Source: Suillus spraguei | Taxonomy: Eukaryota; Basidiomycota; Agaricomycetes; Boletales; Suillaceae | Length of the DNA: 64,000 bases | Direction: 5' to 3' | Assembly (NCBI GenBank): GCA_016800925.1 | Contig: JABCPU010000066.1 | Coordinates: 165,002-229,001 of the forward strand | Part shown: positions 1 through 13,232 of the stretch, one piece after another | How the letters are laid out: every line of letters begins with the position of its first letter | How positions within the stretch are numbered: the stretch's first letter is position 1 | The notes under the pieces: generated by a model | The model's database searches: none | The model's input: only the letters and a program-made list of their open reading frames with translations | Told to the model about the DNA's origin: nothing | Position numbers and translations under genes: made by a program

Positions 1-1880
1 TGATATCAAGCGCGTTTCAATAGTTTAAGTTCCTCAACAGAAGGTTAGGTTCCCGGGTTCTGGCGGGCTCAGCCTTCTAGTAAAAGAAGATACTTGCGAT
101 CGTCAGCCCACGAAGGAGGCGTCTCTAAGCAAAATGAGATGTGCGTCGTATTCATCATTCTGTACGTTTGCTCTTGCGTAACAAAGAACGTGGCAAGCTA
201 AGCTGTTCGCGGGTAACCTTGACAGAGTCTGACGATTGAACTCAATGTCGCTGAGTTTGAATTTTAAACATTCGGATGCACCGGAAATTAAATATCTTCT
301 TTACGATGAATAATGGACGGGAGAATGCAGCTTAATATTGCTCCAATTTTGATTCTCGTTGGCCTTAAATATCGAATATTGAGTAATGAAGTAGGAAATC
401 TGCTCACCACATTGGGGTATTAATGTTTGCTCACAGGCTGTATCTACCAGTGCTGCTCCTTGCCAAATAGAAGGGTGTGTACTATGAAACTCGTGATTAT
501 AATTTGATCCTACAGTGATTGAACCTGGCTGGTTGTACTTTCCCATCATTGCTTGCAGCCCCTTGAGGTCACCACCCTCCGAAACCTTATGAATAATGTT
601 CAGCAGAAGGAACTCATGAATTTTATTCCAACTCGGAAATGTCACATCCATCGTGTACGGTACGAATGGAGATGAGACACAGCACAACTCCTGTCAATTA
701 ACTAATCGCGCAGCCCTGATCAATCACTAAATCCCGCTGTTTGTCAGTTGTCTCTCTTTTTTTGATGCGGGTACCTCCGCTGGTGGCAGCTATGACACCG
801 TCATCCTATCAGACCTGTTGCACTTGGACAGTTCAGTCATGACACTAACATCACTCCTTGACAAGTCCGCCGATGTCCGGGTCCATATCATATCCCTGCG
901 GGGAAGTACACTCCCTTAACCTGGCATCGGATACGGGAATTGACTCGGTGGAGGCCACAGATGACCCACAGATGTACGTTTGGAAAGGCACGCTGAAAGG
1001 GAGTGGGCTAGTCATTAGTCCCTCCTTCTATTAGCTAGTACGTTCTCTCGACATCGACAGGCTGCCCCTGCAGCTAATTGAATTTGTCTAAAGAAAGGAC
1101 AATGACTTGGACATGTTATCATTTCCGTGATTTGAATATAATCTTTTTATTTTAGCGGACAATATGTGAGTCTTCGTGTAAGTAATTTACGTGAATGACG
1201 GTGGACTCCGATCAAGAAATTACTGGATTTTACTACCACATGTTTCATAGTGCAGATCACCCTGTGCTTTATTTGCGTTTTGGCTTCAATATTGCACTTT
1301 TACTTTGCGATTACTCAATCTTCTTCCGTCAAGGCCATGTGTTTGCGGGGAGCCATCGCGCCCAGGGTCACAACGCTTTGTTAAAATTAAAAACTTATTT
1401 GAACTCAGTGACCCCTCCGGGGCTCTAACATATTGCGAGCCCGATACATTTTTCGCTCTTCAATCGGTAGTTAATGTTTATGATGAACAACATCGTACAG
1501 TGCATGTCCGCTGCGGCCTCATTGGCATGATGGTATAGTATAAGAAGCCGGTATCTTAATCAAGGCAGCTGAGGCTGGGTAAGCCAAACAACAAAAAGGA
1601 AATAGAAGATCGGATGCACGAAGAGTAAACGAACAGACCAAGCTCGATAAAGCGTAGGTGAATGAAGTGAATTGATACAGTTACCACCCACTTCATACGT
1701 CTATCTCCCCCTTATCGGCAATTGTTCGACAGCCCAAGAATGATGACGTGAATCACGGCGAGTCCGGATAGTATCCGCCTGACATGAATCATGTCATTGT
1801 CGCATGTCAAACGCATTGCGCAGAATGTAGTGCCGATAGTTGAGGTCACTGCGTGAACCACGTGGCACCCGTGTGGGAGA
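1..1880. other. No recognisable gene
   Basis: I see no domain, RNA gene or repeat that I can name here. The longest open stretch is a 128-codon minus-strand frame at 301-687; it has no motif I recognise and could be an exon of an unknown gene or chance. The shorter frames at 1195-1538 overlap each other in different frames and look like noise. Confidence 0.4.
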
Positions 1881-4006
1881 TCATGACACCTTCAGCCCTC
1901 CGCTGTTCTCACCATCCACGGGGGATGACACCATGGCGGTGACTGACGCGACAGTAGTCCCATTTGATGCAGTGGACTCGGTTAGCAATAGTGCAGCTTT
2001 GGGAATAGTGGAAAGTAATGGTGGGGGTGTTGAGATACCTGTGGACGGTCCAGAGTTGATGGTCACATTCCAAGAGTATCTGTGATGAAAACTTTTCTTC
2101 TTCCGCACACTAGCTGAATAAGCGGCTCGCATGGCTTGTGTAGCGTCGCTAGTATTGCTTGCGAGACTTGACGACGAACTACGCGGAGCAAGGGCCGAAA
2201 ACGAGCCTACGGATGGTGCAGGGGACGCAGGGGGTGAAAGGCATGGGAATGCAACCGGGTGGTCAGCGTGGACATCAGAACCAAAATCTGATGACGATGA
2301 GGAATCTGAAGGTGGATATGTAGAATGCCACTCGCCGGAGGCAAGAGACTCGTCAGCTGTAAGAACGAATGCGGGGAGAGTGAGGGGGAAAGAAGTGAGG
2401 AGATCTTCGGGAGAGCGAAGGCATGGTATGACTACAGAAGGGTATGGGGGGTCTTCTTCTGGAGATGAGGAGGATAGGACGTCTTTGCGGGCCACCCACA
2501 TGGCTAAATTTGTAGTGCATTGACAAGCGAATACCTCCATTTCTGAGATAGCAGATATATCAGACGCGTAAAAGGGTAGTAAAAACGCAAAATACCAGGA
2601 ACAGCTTGTCCAACAAGGTCCATAAGTGGTTTTGCATATGAACCTATAAAGAATATCTGTCCTCGGACTTGGTCCAGTGGGCATTCAGAAGGCGTAACGG
2701 ATGGCGGTAAACTCCAGCGCTTCTCTAGCGACGCTTGATACGTCCATTCAGACATGAGGGCATTTGCCCAGTAATGAGAGACGCCGGGCGGCCGACTCTA
2801 CACCGCGTGCAAATTAGAATGGTAATATCGATGACAAAAAAAACGTACAGGATTGCTAATGTCTGCACACTTTATTATTGCCTGGCAAAGCAGTAGTCGG
2901 CGCCGATCCAAAGAATATTCTCTACCGTCCACAAGTGATTGAAAATCTCTTATGAATTGATAGTGGACACTCATATCCGTAGCTAGTACGATACCAGCAA
3001 GCACTTTCCGGAAACCGGAGTCTGGTCGATCCAAGAGTTTCCCAAAGCCATGGTGCCGCATTGCTTGTATGAGGAGGGCACAGTGCATCTGTTCAAGAGC
3101 CGACTTGTTATCATACACATCAGATAAGGGCGCCTTCGCATTTTTCTGCGGATGGATGTCAGGTGGTAAGTTCTTGCAAATTACTGTGTAGGACATACCA
3201 TGAACATATTCGTCAACCCGGGATGACCCACATCGTGTCCAATGGCAGCAATAAACAGAGCAAAAAGGCATGTGTTGTTGAGATCGAATGCGAGACGTCC
3301 TTCCTTTCCTAGTTTGTTTGGTCTCCATGTGCGGTTGTCACTATCCAACAATATAGACACAGGAGGTACGACACCTGCCGCACACAGGAAAGCCTGTGAT
3401 GCTTGCATTACATCCACGGCATGCTGAAAATTATGATAACTGTTATGTCCGCAGTATAGGGGTCGCAAATGTTTCAAAAACACGGAGATATCATCTGTGT
3501 GGGAGATAAGAAACGCAGTTACGTTGGGACAAAAATAATACTGACCGAGAGAGACGCCTATATCCTCCTGCATATGCTCAATCCGGAACAGGCTTTCGAA
3601 CAAAATCTGTGCGCAGAAGAGGACTTCCTCCTCAGGTAGGTTCTGCGGCTCGAAATGCCAACTATCGAGAGAGTTGATTAGGTGCTCTCGCGTATTGGCA
3701 GGTATCACGATTGGAGAGCTGATGAGGAGATCGGTTGAAAGACTCGGATACGACAGAAAAGGACATTACATGTTATGTACATGGTGGTTGACGGTTGTCT
3801 GGGTGTGGTTGTACATATCGCTAAGTAGTTCGGCATAGCTATTATCAAACTGTAGTAAGAACCTCTCCGATCAAAAAGATATGAAAATGTGGCTTACCGA
3901 GTCTCCCCTTGCTCGCCCTCTTCCCATCCACCCCATCCATGACCCAATCCTTGGTTTTCGAGTGCAAGCGCCAAACCGCCGACGTCGACGCTCCTTCGGC
4001 GTCCAT
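1881..4006 (-). CDS. 3',5'-cyclic nucleotide phosphodiesterase (HD class I)
   Basis: This enzyme hydrolyses cAMP/cGMP to the 5' monophosphate and so ends cyclic-nucleotide signalling. Well-supported exons on the minus strand are 3199 to about 3719, 2849-3145, 2596-2797 and 1881-2542, with introns of 51-53 nt. They join in frame to give the class I HD catalytic domain: the metal-binding HNxxH motif (YHNFQHAVDV), the family signature IGHDVGHPG, then ATDMSVH and ADISNP-SRP, and the late WANAL and SYAKPL motifs. The last exon adds a Ser-rich tail of about 170 residues. Upstream, a small exon near 3781-3850 encodes YAELLSDMYNHTQ, and the likely start ATG is at 4004-4006; the phases of these first two exons do not join cleanly, so the 5' end is approximate. 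It resembles fungal high-affinity Pde2-type enzymes, but I give no symbol because naming differs between fungi. Confidence 0.88.
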
Positions 4007-6904
4007 GAGAATATTCTTCGTTATCGAGCATTAACTAACTGATTGATGGCGATAGCGGAAAACGAGGAGTAGATATAAAGGTTAAAAGAGGTGGCAAGTG
4101 ATTTATGCTGCTGACAGACTCAGACTACCAATGGCTCGGATTTGCTTCGCTCGCGTGGTCGTGGTTGTTTTGACAGATCTCGTGGCCGTCGGCTCTCGTG
4201 GCTCTCGCGTGGCGGATTTTTTAATTCTCCGCCATATTCTCGGTCCGATTTCCCGAATACGCCTGTTACTTTCAGTCCTTGTTCAAGTCGGCAAAACTAT
4301 AAGCCCCTCTTTCGTTCCTGCCACCACCAACCGCTTTACCGCATTCTCTTGGATCTGAGGTTATAGCACTATTTTTTCCACCAGGGAAATGACACCTAGA
4401 GACACGTTGATAAAGACTCCTCGGAGTTGGTGAAATACAAGAGAGTGATCATGCATAGGACTGTGACTTTAGGGTAATCCCTGACATCGAACTCCTTCTT
4501 CCCGAGAAGCAGCCAGCGAACATGAAGAAGAACTCTGCCCACGTTCGATGCTAGGTCAGAGGGTATCGAGGTGTGGGCAAAACTTTATGTGCGCGTCTAC
4601 AACTACTAAACAGTACCTTTATTAACAGTTGACGCCTGTGACCTTTAGCCCTTTTTGTCTGCTTGTCAAGCGACAATCTGAAATTACTTGCAAAAAATCA
4701 GTCAGTGAGACATTTACGGCACTCGTTAAAACCCGACGACGGGGTAAACGGACCAAAGTGCTTAGTATTCCAATAGCTCTAGGAAATTTTACAACTTGGA
4801 TATTTCACTGATCGTTTAGATTGCCCGATGACCGCTTTATTCACCGTCAGTGCTAGAAACGATTATCCTCTTTCAATCTTGGCTCGTAAATTTTTGATGA
4901 ACTGTAGCTCCTGTCTTGGCTCGCCTTTTCAGCAGCATATCGTCACCCTCTTTATTGCTCACAAATTACTACCGAGGTATGTCTCCGTTTATTTCACGAA
5001 TATTTTTCTTTTGAGTGGCCTTAGGCAACCTTGTGGTCCCCCCTTTTTTGAATATGTCCAAATGTGAGCAGTGAGCAGTTGGTCATGATTGCCGTTTATT
5101 GGCTAGCCTAGACTCTATCATCGCCCGTCGCATTCACGGCCACCTGACTGTACTTAACAGCAGATCGTATCTTGATTATTATCGTGAGTGTTGCAAGGCA
5201 CTAAGCAATCGGGCGTACGCCATTGACATCTATGGGCCGCTAGTTCTACGCCACCATTCACACGACATGACCAACTGGCTGACTTCCCGTAAGTCGTGCT
5301 GATAGTCAGGCATGCGAGGTAACTTGTTGAGTTGCCGAAGCTTATCGGAGAGCAAGTGCCACCCAATAGCTCCTTTTTATCGTCCTCTCTTGTCTCGCCA
5401 TAAGTCCTCCAATCCGTGAAGCGAGTAGACACCCACCCGAGATTGCAGTTTAACCTGTCTGTAACTGACTTGAGCTCCTTTTTTAGGTGTGCTTCCGTAC
5501 CTTTTAGGAGCGTCCCGTCTTTTCTCCCTTGCATTTCCCAATTTTTGCTGTCATTCTTCAATTCACGAAGCGTGTTTATTCGATTTCACCCCGGATCTTT
5601 ATGGACCCGTGGGCGACAATGAGGATGTATAACCGACCATCGCAAGACTTTTGGTATGTCTGTCTGGCGGTGATACCACTCCCTTGGACCTCGATAGATC
5701 GCTGAATGACTGGACAACAACTGTGAAGAGTCACTGGAATCACGTCGAACGATGAGCTAGTGTGAGCTTGCGCCCCACGTTGTAGAACACGCCGGCTTCG
5801 CAACTTCGGACCCTTCACGCGGGTTAATCTTACTCGTTGTCCCCGTGGGGCGCAAGACTCTGTCAAACAGTCGGTCCGTGTTGTGCTGTAGCATGTGCTA
5901 ATTAATGCTAATTAATGCGCGTGGGAGCGTTATGGGTCCGTTGGGAGGAGGAAAAAAAAAGAGGGCTCAACATCATCAAAGAAGTCATTCTCTAGATCAT
6001 TGAAACGATGACCGATCTACCCCAGATGATTTGGAGTGCATCGCCTTTGGAGTGCGCTGATGCTTCCGAGTCAAAACGTTTGTGTGAATACAAATACACA
6101 GTTCAGCAAAGTCCGTTGTGCTTCTTTACTATCATGATTAGCGCTCGGATCGAGACATGCATGTTACAAGGACTCGAGCGCTTGTATCATGTAAATATTA
6201 ATATTCTCACGAGCGCGACGTTCGCACTCACAGGGGGTTCACGACGGGAACATCTGATCAGCAACACGACGAGGATACGTACATAATTTCAATTTTAGTA
6301 TGAATGAATTAATCTTATATCGCCTCGTTGTCGGCTCGAAGCTGCGAGATATAGTCTGGACTGTATCTAAAAGGGCCTCAGATGATGTTCTGTGTTGAAG
6401 AGTACCCTGAAGTCTTCTTGATAGACCGGAATTTTAAAACCGCCACTGAGCGCGATTAGAGGATCTCTGAATGGTGAAGCGAGGTGGCGGAGATATGATC
6501 GATGACGTGAGGTGAAGCATGGTGCATGACCTTGAATTAACAAAGTAGCATGTGATTCGAGAGTGGTTCTGAGTTACGGTGGGCGAAAGATCAACATTGC
6601 AACAAGATGAACAATAATTGCGGTATGAGTATCATAGGTATCGTATGATTTTGCAGAGTATATTACATGCGTTCCAACCTGCCAGAAATTTGGTTTCAGT
6701 TCTGTCCGTGAGCGAAGAACGACCCAAGACAATAAGGATGATCAACAAGAAAAAATGCGACAATAAAACGACCCGAGTAACAAACTAAATCAACCACGGA
6801 TTCATCACTCCACCAACCTATAGATCCGCAATCGACAATCTGCACACACAACACGTAGTAACAGAGCGCTACGACCTCTCATTAATAGTCATCCTGAATG
6901 TACT
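4007..6904. other. Long intergenic stretch, nothing recognised
   Basis: Only short frames without motifs are present (for example 4828-5067 plus, 5154-5561 minus). A small duplication of an 11-base AT-rich unit (TGCTAATTAA) lies at about 5897-5918. I cannot support a gene or RNA here. The part nearest 4007 should hold the phosphodiesterase promoter. Confidence 0.4.
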
Positions 6905-8213
6905 TTATATCATGAATGGTGCTTGTAGATTGGCAGGAATCGACCAACGTCGCGCCATAGATGAGAGTGATGGAAGGTTATCCGTGGAAGAACCGCAGCT
7001 GCCAGAGCCATGGAGTGTATATGCCCCAGAATACTGTGACCAATTAGTAAACGATGTTTGGTATTAGCTGAAAACATACCTCTGAGGCAGACATATCTAG
7101 TGGCGTTTTACGCGACGAAGCCGAAGAAAGCGAAGGGGAGTGAGGATGAGAATTATATGGTCTGAGCGACGGCAATGTGTACGAATGACACGGCGGGTTG
7201 TTGATGGCCCAACTATTATGTGAGACCGCGGGGTATGAGAGGTCACAATCATCACCCTCCGCCCACCTCGTGTTTTCATCCGGGCCAGGTTCAGGGACCT
7301 CAATGAGAGTCTGAAGATGGGAAGGTGCTTGTTCCTCGAGTTCCTCATCAGAGTCACGGTAGCCAACGTCGAGCTGAAACTCGAAAATCTGAGGTTCTTC
7401 GTCCAACGGTCCTGCATCCTCCCCCATCCAAGTACTCATTGCCTGACCACCACCCTCATGTATTGAGAACGGATTGAGCCGAAAGACGCCCATCATTTTG
7501 CGCATCGCCTTGCTTGCTTGTGTCGCGCGCAAGGGCACTTCTGTTGGCGGAGCCAAGGAGGTGCTGTCGTGCGCAGCCGGGACAGAGGTAGCGAATTCCA
7601 TTACAAAGCAATCGGCGCTTGAAACGTCATCTTGTTCGAGCTTGACTGGGGGCGACCTGGATGATGAAGCTCTAGAGGAAGCGCGTACGGAAGGGGATGC
7701 GCTGGTGACTGTGGGTGGTATGGAATGTGATTGTGATGGAGTACTTCTGTCATCCATAGTGTAGAGAGTGGCACCCCATGACGCATCGTCGAATTTGAAA
7801 GTAGAACCTGCTGATGGAGAGCGGTGTTGGAGTGTATGACGTTCAAAGGATGAAGAAGATAAACCAGATGATAGGGATTGGGAAGATGTTGATTGTACGT
7901 GACGCTGAGAGGGTTCGGTGTAAACGGACTGCGGATAGCCACTGTGACCGGATCCGGGGTGGCGCACTGGGAGATTTGTGACTGCATATGAGGAGGATGG
8001 AGAGGAGGAAGGGACGACTTCATTAGACCAATTATTGAGCAAATTCACGTTCCATGATGAAGAATTAGAGGAATAATCATGTGGGATTTCATTTTGTGAT
8101 CTGGATGGGTAGTTCCACTGAGCGGGAGCTAAGGAAATGGTATCGTAAGACTGTCTCTCGCTGGGTTGAAAACGTCTGTCGGTAAGGATTGGATAATGAT
8201 CCAAAGACATCAA
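6905..8213 (-). CDS. Disordered basidiomycete protein, unknown function
   Basis: Two exons, 7080-8213 and 6905-7033, joined by a 46-nt intron (GTATGT donor, CACAG acceptor), give about 420 residues ending at a TAA at 6905-6907. If the intron were retained, the frame would end after eleven further codons. Most of the protein is Ser/Pro-rich low-complexity sequence. A short ordered-looking core near residues 233-262 contains MRKMMGVFRLNPFSIHEGGG, followed by an acidic stretch (DEELEEQ). The C-terminal exon ends in a basic-hydrophobic tail (ARRWSIPANLQAP). This layout is common in transcription-related proteins, and the KLEQD piece resembles a sumoylation consensus, but no DNA-binding domain is visible. 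Function is unknown. The start ATG is the first in frame and is followed by a clear open frame. Confidence 0.7.
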
Positions 8214-8270
8214 GGGAAGTTGATCGGGTAAAGAACTTTACGGAAGCGAAAGCGATGAGTTGAAAGGGGG

Positions 8271-8292
8271 GAGGAGGAGGAGGAGGAGGAGG
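8271..8292 (+). repeat. GGA microsatellite
   Basis: A run of about seven GGA/AGG triplets lies 60 bp upstream of the start codon of the disordered-protein gene, in its presumed 5' leader or promoter. Confidence 0.8.
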
Positions 8293-11200
8293 TGAAGAGA
8301 AAGGGTTAAAGACGCGAATTGAAAAAAAGAAAACTTGAAAAGGGTGCTCTATAAGAACGAACGGAAAATGAAGTTTGAAAGAAGACCAAAGAATGAGATC
8401 TCTATCCGAACATTTGACATCTGATGTAAAGAACGGGAGGAGCGTATGCAGGGCGCCCAGATCTAAAATCTGGATCGAACTCGTTGCAGAGGCACGACCG
8501 AATGGAAGTATCTTGTGTGAAAAATGTCAACACATTCTGGGCAACAGCCCTCGCCGTGACGGAATTCAATTCATGTTATTATATCTATGTAAAAAAAAAT
8601 ATATCCATCTCAACAATATATTTCATTTTTATATACCGGAAACTTACCAATTGAATCATAAACCCCGGCTGTAGCGGTGAACTACTACCCAATAGGCGTC
8701 AGCTGCCGTTGGTCGTTATACAACTAGTATCTCCTCACCGTGAAGTCGGTGTCCATATTAGGAAGCCTTCGTCAATGGATCCGCATAGCTCCAGCGTCTA
8801 AGACTAAATTGCCAAATTCGGCGGTCTTCTCCGGTCTCCGATGTTTACCGAGACCGACTGAGACGCCCAGATATCTAACAATGTTATCAAAAATCATGAA
8901 ATCTTCACTATCCATCTGCCAGTTTTGTGACAATTACGTCTTTGAACTAGAAAGGAAAATAGCGCAGAACGTCGACCTCGGACCTCCTTCTGTTTGGGCC
9001 GGTATATTCCCCAAATTCATGGGGTTGTCTAGATCTCAAGTTCGGATCGCGTGCCGCAGCCGAAGCCGCGTGCTATCTCGTTGAGCACAATCGACGGAGT
9101 ATAAATGCGTGCTACCGATACGGTTCAGCGACAGTCTATGGTACTCCACTTGGAGCACTCCACCGCAGATCAGCTTTTGAATCAGCCCCGTTCGGCTGAC
9201 GTCGCAGGGCAACCATTCGCATCGAATCGTTAGCTATCACGGAATGAGGGATCTTCGCGACTGAATATAGTGCGTATTCATAATATTTTATTATCACATC
9301 GTTATCACGTTTATCCATTTCGAGTTCCATTATCGCCATGACTGATGAGTTGATCTTCGATGTTGGCTCTTGAGCTGCCAACGATGATCTGATAATTTGC
9401 TGTAAACTTTTTTCTTTAGCCGTCGTATGAATGCTGGCCGTAAGACGAAAGTGAATCGGTCATTAACGCACAACGACTGGAACTCAGGCTGTTTGCACGT
9501 TCCTGCTCCACCAATCATGTGCAGATCTGCCATGCATTGGGCACATGCCTAGTCGTGCCACATCAAAGAGTTGAACGTTCATGGTTCAAGATTATCATAT
9601 CCGGCGCGTTCACCGAGTCTTAGATACCCTGCCGTGATCCGCCATGACACCGATACAACTTACAATGACATCTCTTGCCAAGCTCGGACATCCAACCACC
9701 GGTACCTTTTTTTTGTTTTTTTTTTTTGAATCTAAATACCGGCTGTTGGTGGCACACATGACTTTTGCCCATGTGGTCTTACCCTCCCCGCATAGGTTGA
9801 GGGTTGGAGCTTCCAGCTGCGCATCGATCACCCTTGACCTACTCTGAAAGAATGACGTCAATGTTTGTTATAGTTATTTTTTTGACCGGGTGTGTATTCA
9901 CGTGTTGTGTCCTTGGCTAGCCGCGGATATCATGGTCTCCCATGCGGCGGACCACAAGCGCTATTTAGAGTGATGAACAGCGCTCAAACCTCGATACTTT
10001 ATCTCCATACTCTATCTAGCGGGGATAGTCCACCGAAAAAGTCAAGGAGAGAGTCAATTAAGAATTGGAGTACCATAATATTATTATACCGGATATTCTC
10101 CCGTCAATCATATGGTTCGAGTGCCGTAAAGTACGCCGATCACGATCTCTCATAATCCTGTCATCCCAAGTGTATATTCTCAAAAAGGATCTTTCCTTAC
10201 TTTTGTCGGTTTATCTCTATCTGAACAAATCTGTACTCTATCCCCACCCGCCTTATTCGGCGCGAAGGTACCTGAAAGTCGGCGGCGATGCTCACCCAAA
10301 ATGATCAGCATTGACTACATTAAGATCCCTCGAGGCGCCCGCGGACAAGTCTAGCGTCTGATTCGCTGGCTAGTCTCGCTTGCCGATGGCGTTCCTCCCT
10401 CATCGCAGATTGATATCCTTCTCCTTCTTTTGTCACCTCCGGGGGAGTTTCAGGAGACCTCACCGTACCTGATACTACTCAGATCCGCGGAACCACTCGA
10501 AAAATAAAACAATAAAAATTAAATCAGTCGTACACAAACGTGTCTGCCTCCTCATCATCATCATCATCATATCCGTTATGCTCCGATACATAAGACGTTA
10601 GCTCACCGCACACGGATCACTATGCCGCGTTATGTATTTTAAACACGGAGGAGAAGATCGAGAGCAGTCTCCCGTCCGCTTTGAGCGGGTTGGCTTCTAC
10701 AGGTTCTATGCAGGAACGTTGTGTGATTTGTGTCTAACGCGAGTAAGGAGGCACCTCGTAAATAGGAGGAGAAATCATCGCTTTCTCGCGTCCTCATCGT
10801 GGCGCCTTTCATTGAAGATGCCGTGTACATGCGCTTTGAAATAATACAAGCAATTGTGCTTATGGCTATGCATCAGAATATGATCTTATGTTTGTCAGGT
10901 AGCTTTACGACCGTGCATTAATCTGAGTTGAGTTTAGGTTGGGTGGTTAATGTACCTATCCAACGCTGGCGTTCACTCCGAGCTTGTCGCAGCGCAAGAT
11001 ATGTTGATCCTCGGGGTGCTCACTATCCGGCAAGTTCGTTTTTAACGCGTTCCTCTTTTTTTTTTTGGCCTCGAGTAGAGCCTGAGGTCCACGCGTCGTG
11101 GTCACGTGATAAAAACTGAATGATGAGACCAACTGACGTCATAGATATCAATGAGCATCCGGATAACGAAGAACACATTGAACGTTGCCAATCGCCTCGT

Positions 11201-11954
11201 TGTTCCCCCTATCTGCTCCAAATATAATGATTCTGTTCTGTCAAACTCCGCTGCTAGAGCTCACGTCACGCAGGTGCGTCTGTGCAGCTGTGCCGAAATC
11301 AGCTGCTCGAATCTGGATGCACATGCGGCGGTGACGCCACAAGTACTTCAAAAATTTCGCCGTGACATTGCGTCATCCTGTTAATACAGCTTAGGTGGAC
11401 ACGGGATGAAGATAAAGTCGCTGTGACCTCTCTGCGATGTCACCGGGACATTGTTCTGTTACGTCACGGTCAACAAATGCGTCCATTTGAACACCGTCCA
11501 TTTTCTAGTATGACCTGGATACCAGCATGTGGTTCCCGTTGCAGTTCACAGAACCAGCCCGGGCTGTCACGGTGATGACCACGAGGTCATTTCATTTTGA
11601 AGGTGCGTGCAGTACGCAAAGGGTTCAGTCACACCTGGGATACGATCAGACCCGAATGGCTGCGACAGCGGTGAACAAAATTGCTTCGGCCCGGACTGGT
11701 GTCTAGGGCTTGGGGAGCATGCGGATTGCTGTGGCTGTGAAGTACCGTGGCTAGGGACTGCTTGACTTTGACATCCAGAACATCCTAGGCTTGAACGAAA
11801 GCTTGAACTCACATTCCTCGTAACACTTCCATTGACAGCGGATTTACCCCCCCGCTGACGGGCTTTTTGACACGTCAAAAAAGAAATGAGAGAATGATCG
11901 CGATCGCACCACCCATTCGTTGCTCCAAACCCAGCATGATTGCATCGACGACGT
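8293..11954. other. Long stretch, nothing recognised
   Basis: No domain-bearing frame was found on either strand. The many short frames (for example 8740-9084, 9644-9861, 10632-10844, 11567-11878) carry no recognisable motif and conflict with each other. A T-rich run is at 9709-9726. This could include untranslated regions, unknown short genes or very old transposon remains. Confidence 0.4.
10552..10570 (+). repeat. CAT microsatellite
   Basis: Six tandem CAT triplets in otherwise unannotated DNA. Confidence 0.8.
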
Positions 11955-13232
11955 TTACAAAGCTTTTACCTTTCCTAAAAATCTCACAAGCTCCCGTACC
12001 AGTATCTCTGATGCTTCTTGTTGCACCCAATGGCCTGCGCCCTCGATCAAAACAAAATCTTCCTCCTGCATGCCTCCCGCGCCACTACACACCACCTCTC
12101 GCATCTTCCTCACAGCCCCTGGAGTTTGATACACTCCCCAATCCCTGGCTCCTGATATAAACGCTGCAGGCACCTCCACTCGTCGTCCAGCTAGAGCACG
12201 GAGTTGGGCTACACGCTCAGGAGGTGGAGGTGAGAGTGCGCTCCGATAGTAATTCAGCCCGCCTTGAAAGCCAGTGCGACTGAATTCAGCAGCGTATACT
12301 CCCCCAGAGACTTCCTCACCGCTGGGCCATTTCACTCGAGCGTCCATGCGTCCATGACGAGCAATGACGTCTGGCATGCTTTCGTGCAGCGGCATGACGT
12401 AGTACTCCGGAAGAGTGGCAAGATCTGTTGCCAGCTCACTGATGCTGGGCAAAGGTGAAAATGACGAAGGTAGGGGCTGTGCATCATTTCCATCCCAATT
12501 GCCGCTCTTCATGTAGAAATAGCCGCCGAGAAAATCATACAGGGACTTTTCCCCTCCACAAAGCATGTCCGTGTTAGCGGAACGAGTAGAGAAGTATGCC
12601 ATATAGTACTTGCGCGGAGGCTGGAGCGCAGCAAGCGCAGTGGAAATGTCAGCACCCAAAGAAGCAATAGAGCGTTCCTGCGCTTTATCACCTCCCTCGC
12701 TACTCGCTTGAGACCAAGACGGGCCGCTAACACCCCCAAAGGGTACGCTCATGAACACGACCGATTTAAATAGTTCTGGATGCGCGACAACGCAGTGTCC
12801 CGCAAGATGAGACCCAAAGTCATGCCCCACGAGCATCGCAACAGATGAATATCCGAGCGCTCGTACGAGGGAACATACGTCCTCTACGATGTTGAGGATA
12901 TGGTACGAAGAAAGCGCATCTTCGTATTGCACTTGGCTGGCGCTTCCAGATGACGTTGTTCGCCCAAACCCGCGCAGGTCAGGGGCAACAACATGATAAC
13001 CCTGATGGGCGTTGGCCACCGGTACCAAGACTTTGCGCCAAGAGTAAGCAAGTTCCGGAAAGCCATGGAGAAGAAGTATCAAGTGGTAGGGTGTGCTTGA
13101 ATGATTGGTTGTGTCTGGCAACGCTTCCAGGATATGGACATTGAGACCATCACGGTCGCTCAAGGTGATGTACCGAGATGAGATTTGAGGAGGTAGGTCA
13201 GGTAACTTGACTGGCGCTAATGTTGTGTTCAT
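11955..13232 (-). CDS. Epoxide hydrolase-like alpha/beta hydrolase
   Basis: A single uninterrupted exon of 425 codons, unusual among its intron-rich neighbours. It has the soluble epoxide hydrolase fold: the oxyanion HGFPE motif near residue 55, APDLRGFG near residue 82, the nucleophile elbow GHDFGSH with Asp near residue 135, a lid with a conserved FQGGLNYYR tyrosine near 325, an acidic residue in GARDWG near 361, and the catalytic His in GAGHWVQQE near 405. Such enzymes open epoxides to diols by an Asp-alkyl ester intermediate; substrates cannot be read from sequence, and detoxification or secondary metabolism are both possible. There is no signal peptide, so a cytosolic or peroxisomal place is likely. 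The ATG at 13230-13232 is the first in the frame. Haloalkane dehalogenase is a less likely alternative. Confidence 0.88.
   Translation of the reverse strand: MNTTLAPVKLPDLPPQISSRYITLSDRDGLNVHILEALPDTTNHSSTPYHLILLLHGFPELAYSWRKVLVPVANAHQGYHVVAPDLRGFGRTTSSGSASQVQYEDALSSYHILNIVEDVCSLVRALGYSSVAMLVGHDFGSHLAGHCVVAHPELFKSVVFMSVPFGGVSGPSWSQASSEGGDKAQERSIASLGADISTALAALQPPRKYYMAYFSTRSANTDMLCGGEKSLYDFLGGYFYMKSGNWDGNDAQPLPSSFSPLPSISELATDLATLPEYYVMPLHESMPDVIARHGRMDARVKWPSGEEVSGGVYAAEFSRTGFQGGLNYYRSALSPPPPERVAQLRALAGRRVEVPAAFISGARDWGVYQTPGAVRKMREVVCSGAGGMQEEDFVLIEGAGHWVQQEASEILVRELVRFLGKVKAL

Noticed and set aside
2131..2523. Plus-strand frame antisense to the phosphodiesterase
   Set aside because: It is the complement of the Ser/Asp-rich C-terminal exon; its acidic composition is a shadow of that repeat-like codon use.
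5154..5561. 135-codon minus frame
   Set aside because: No recognisable family, and irregular composition with overlapping frames on the other strand.
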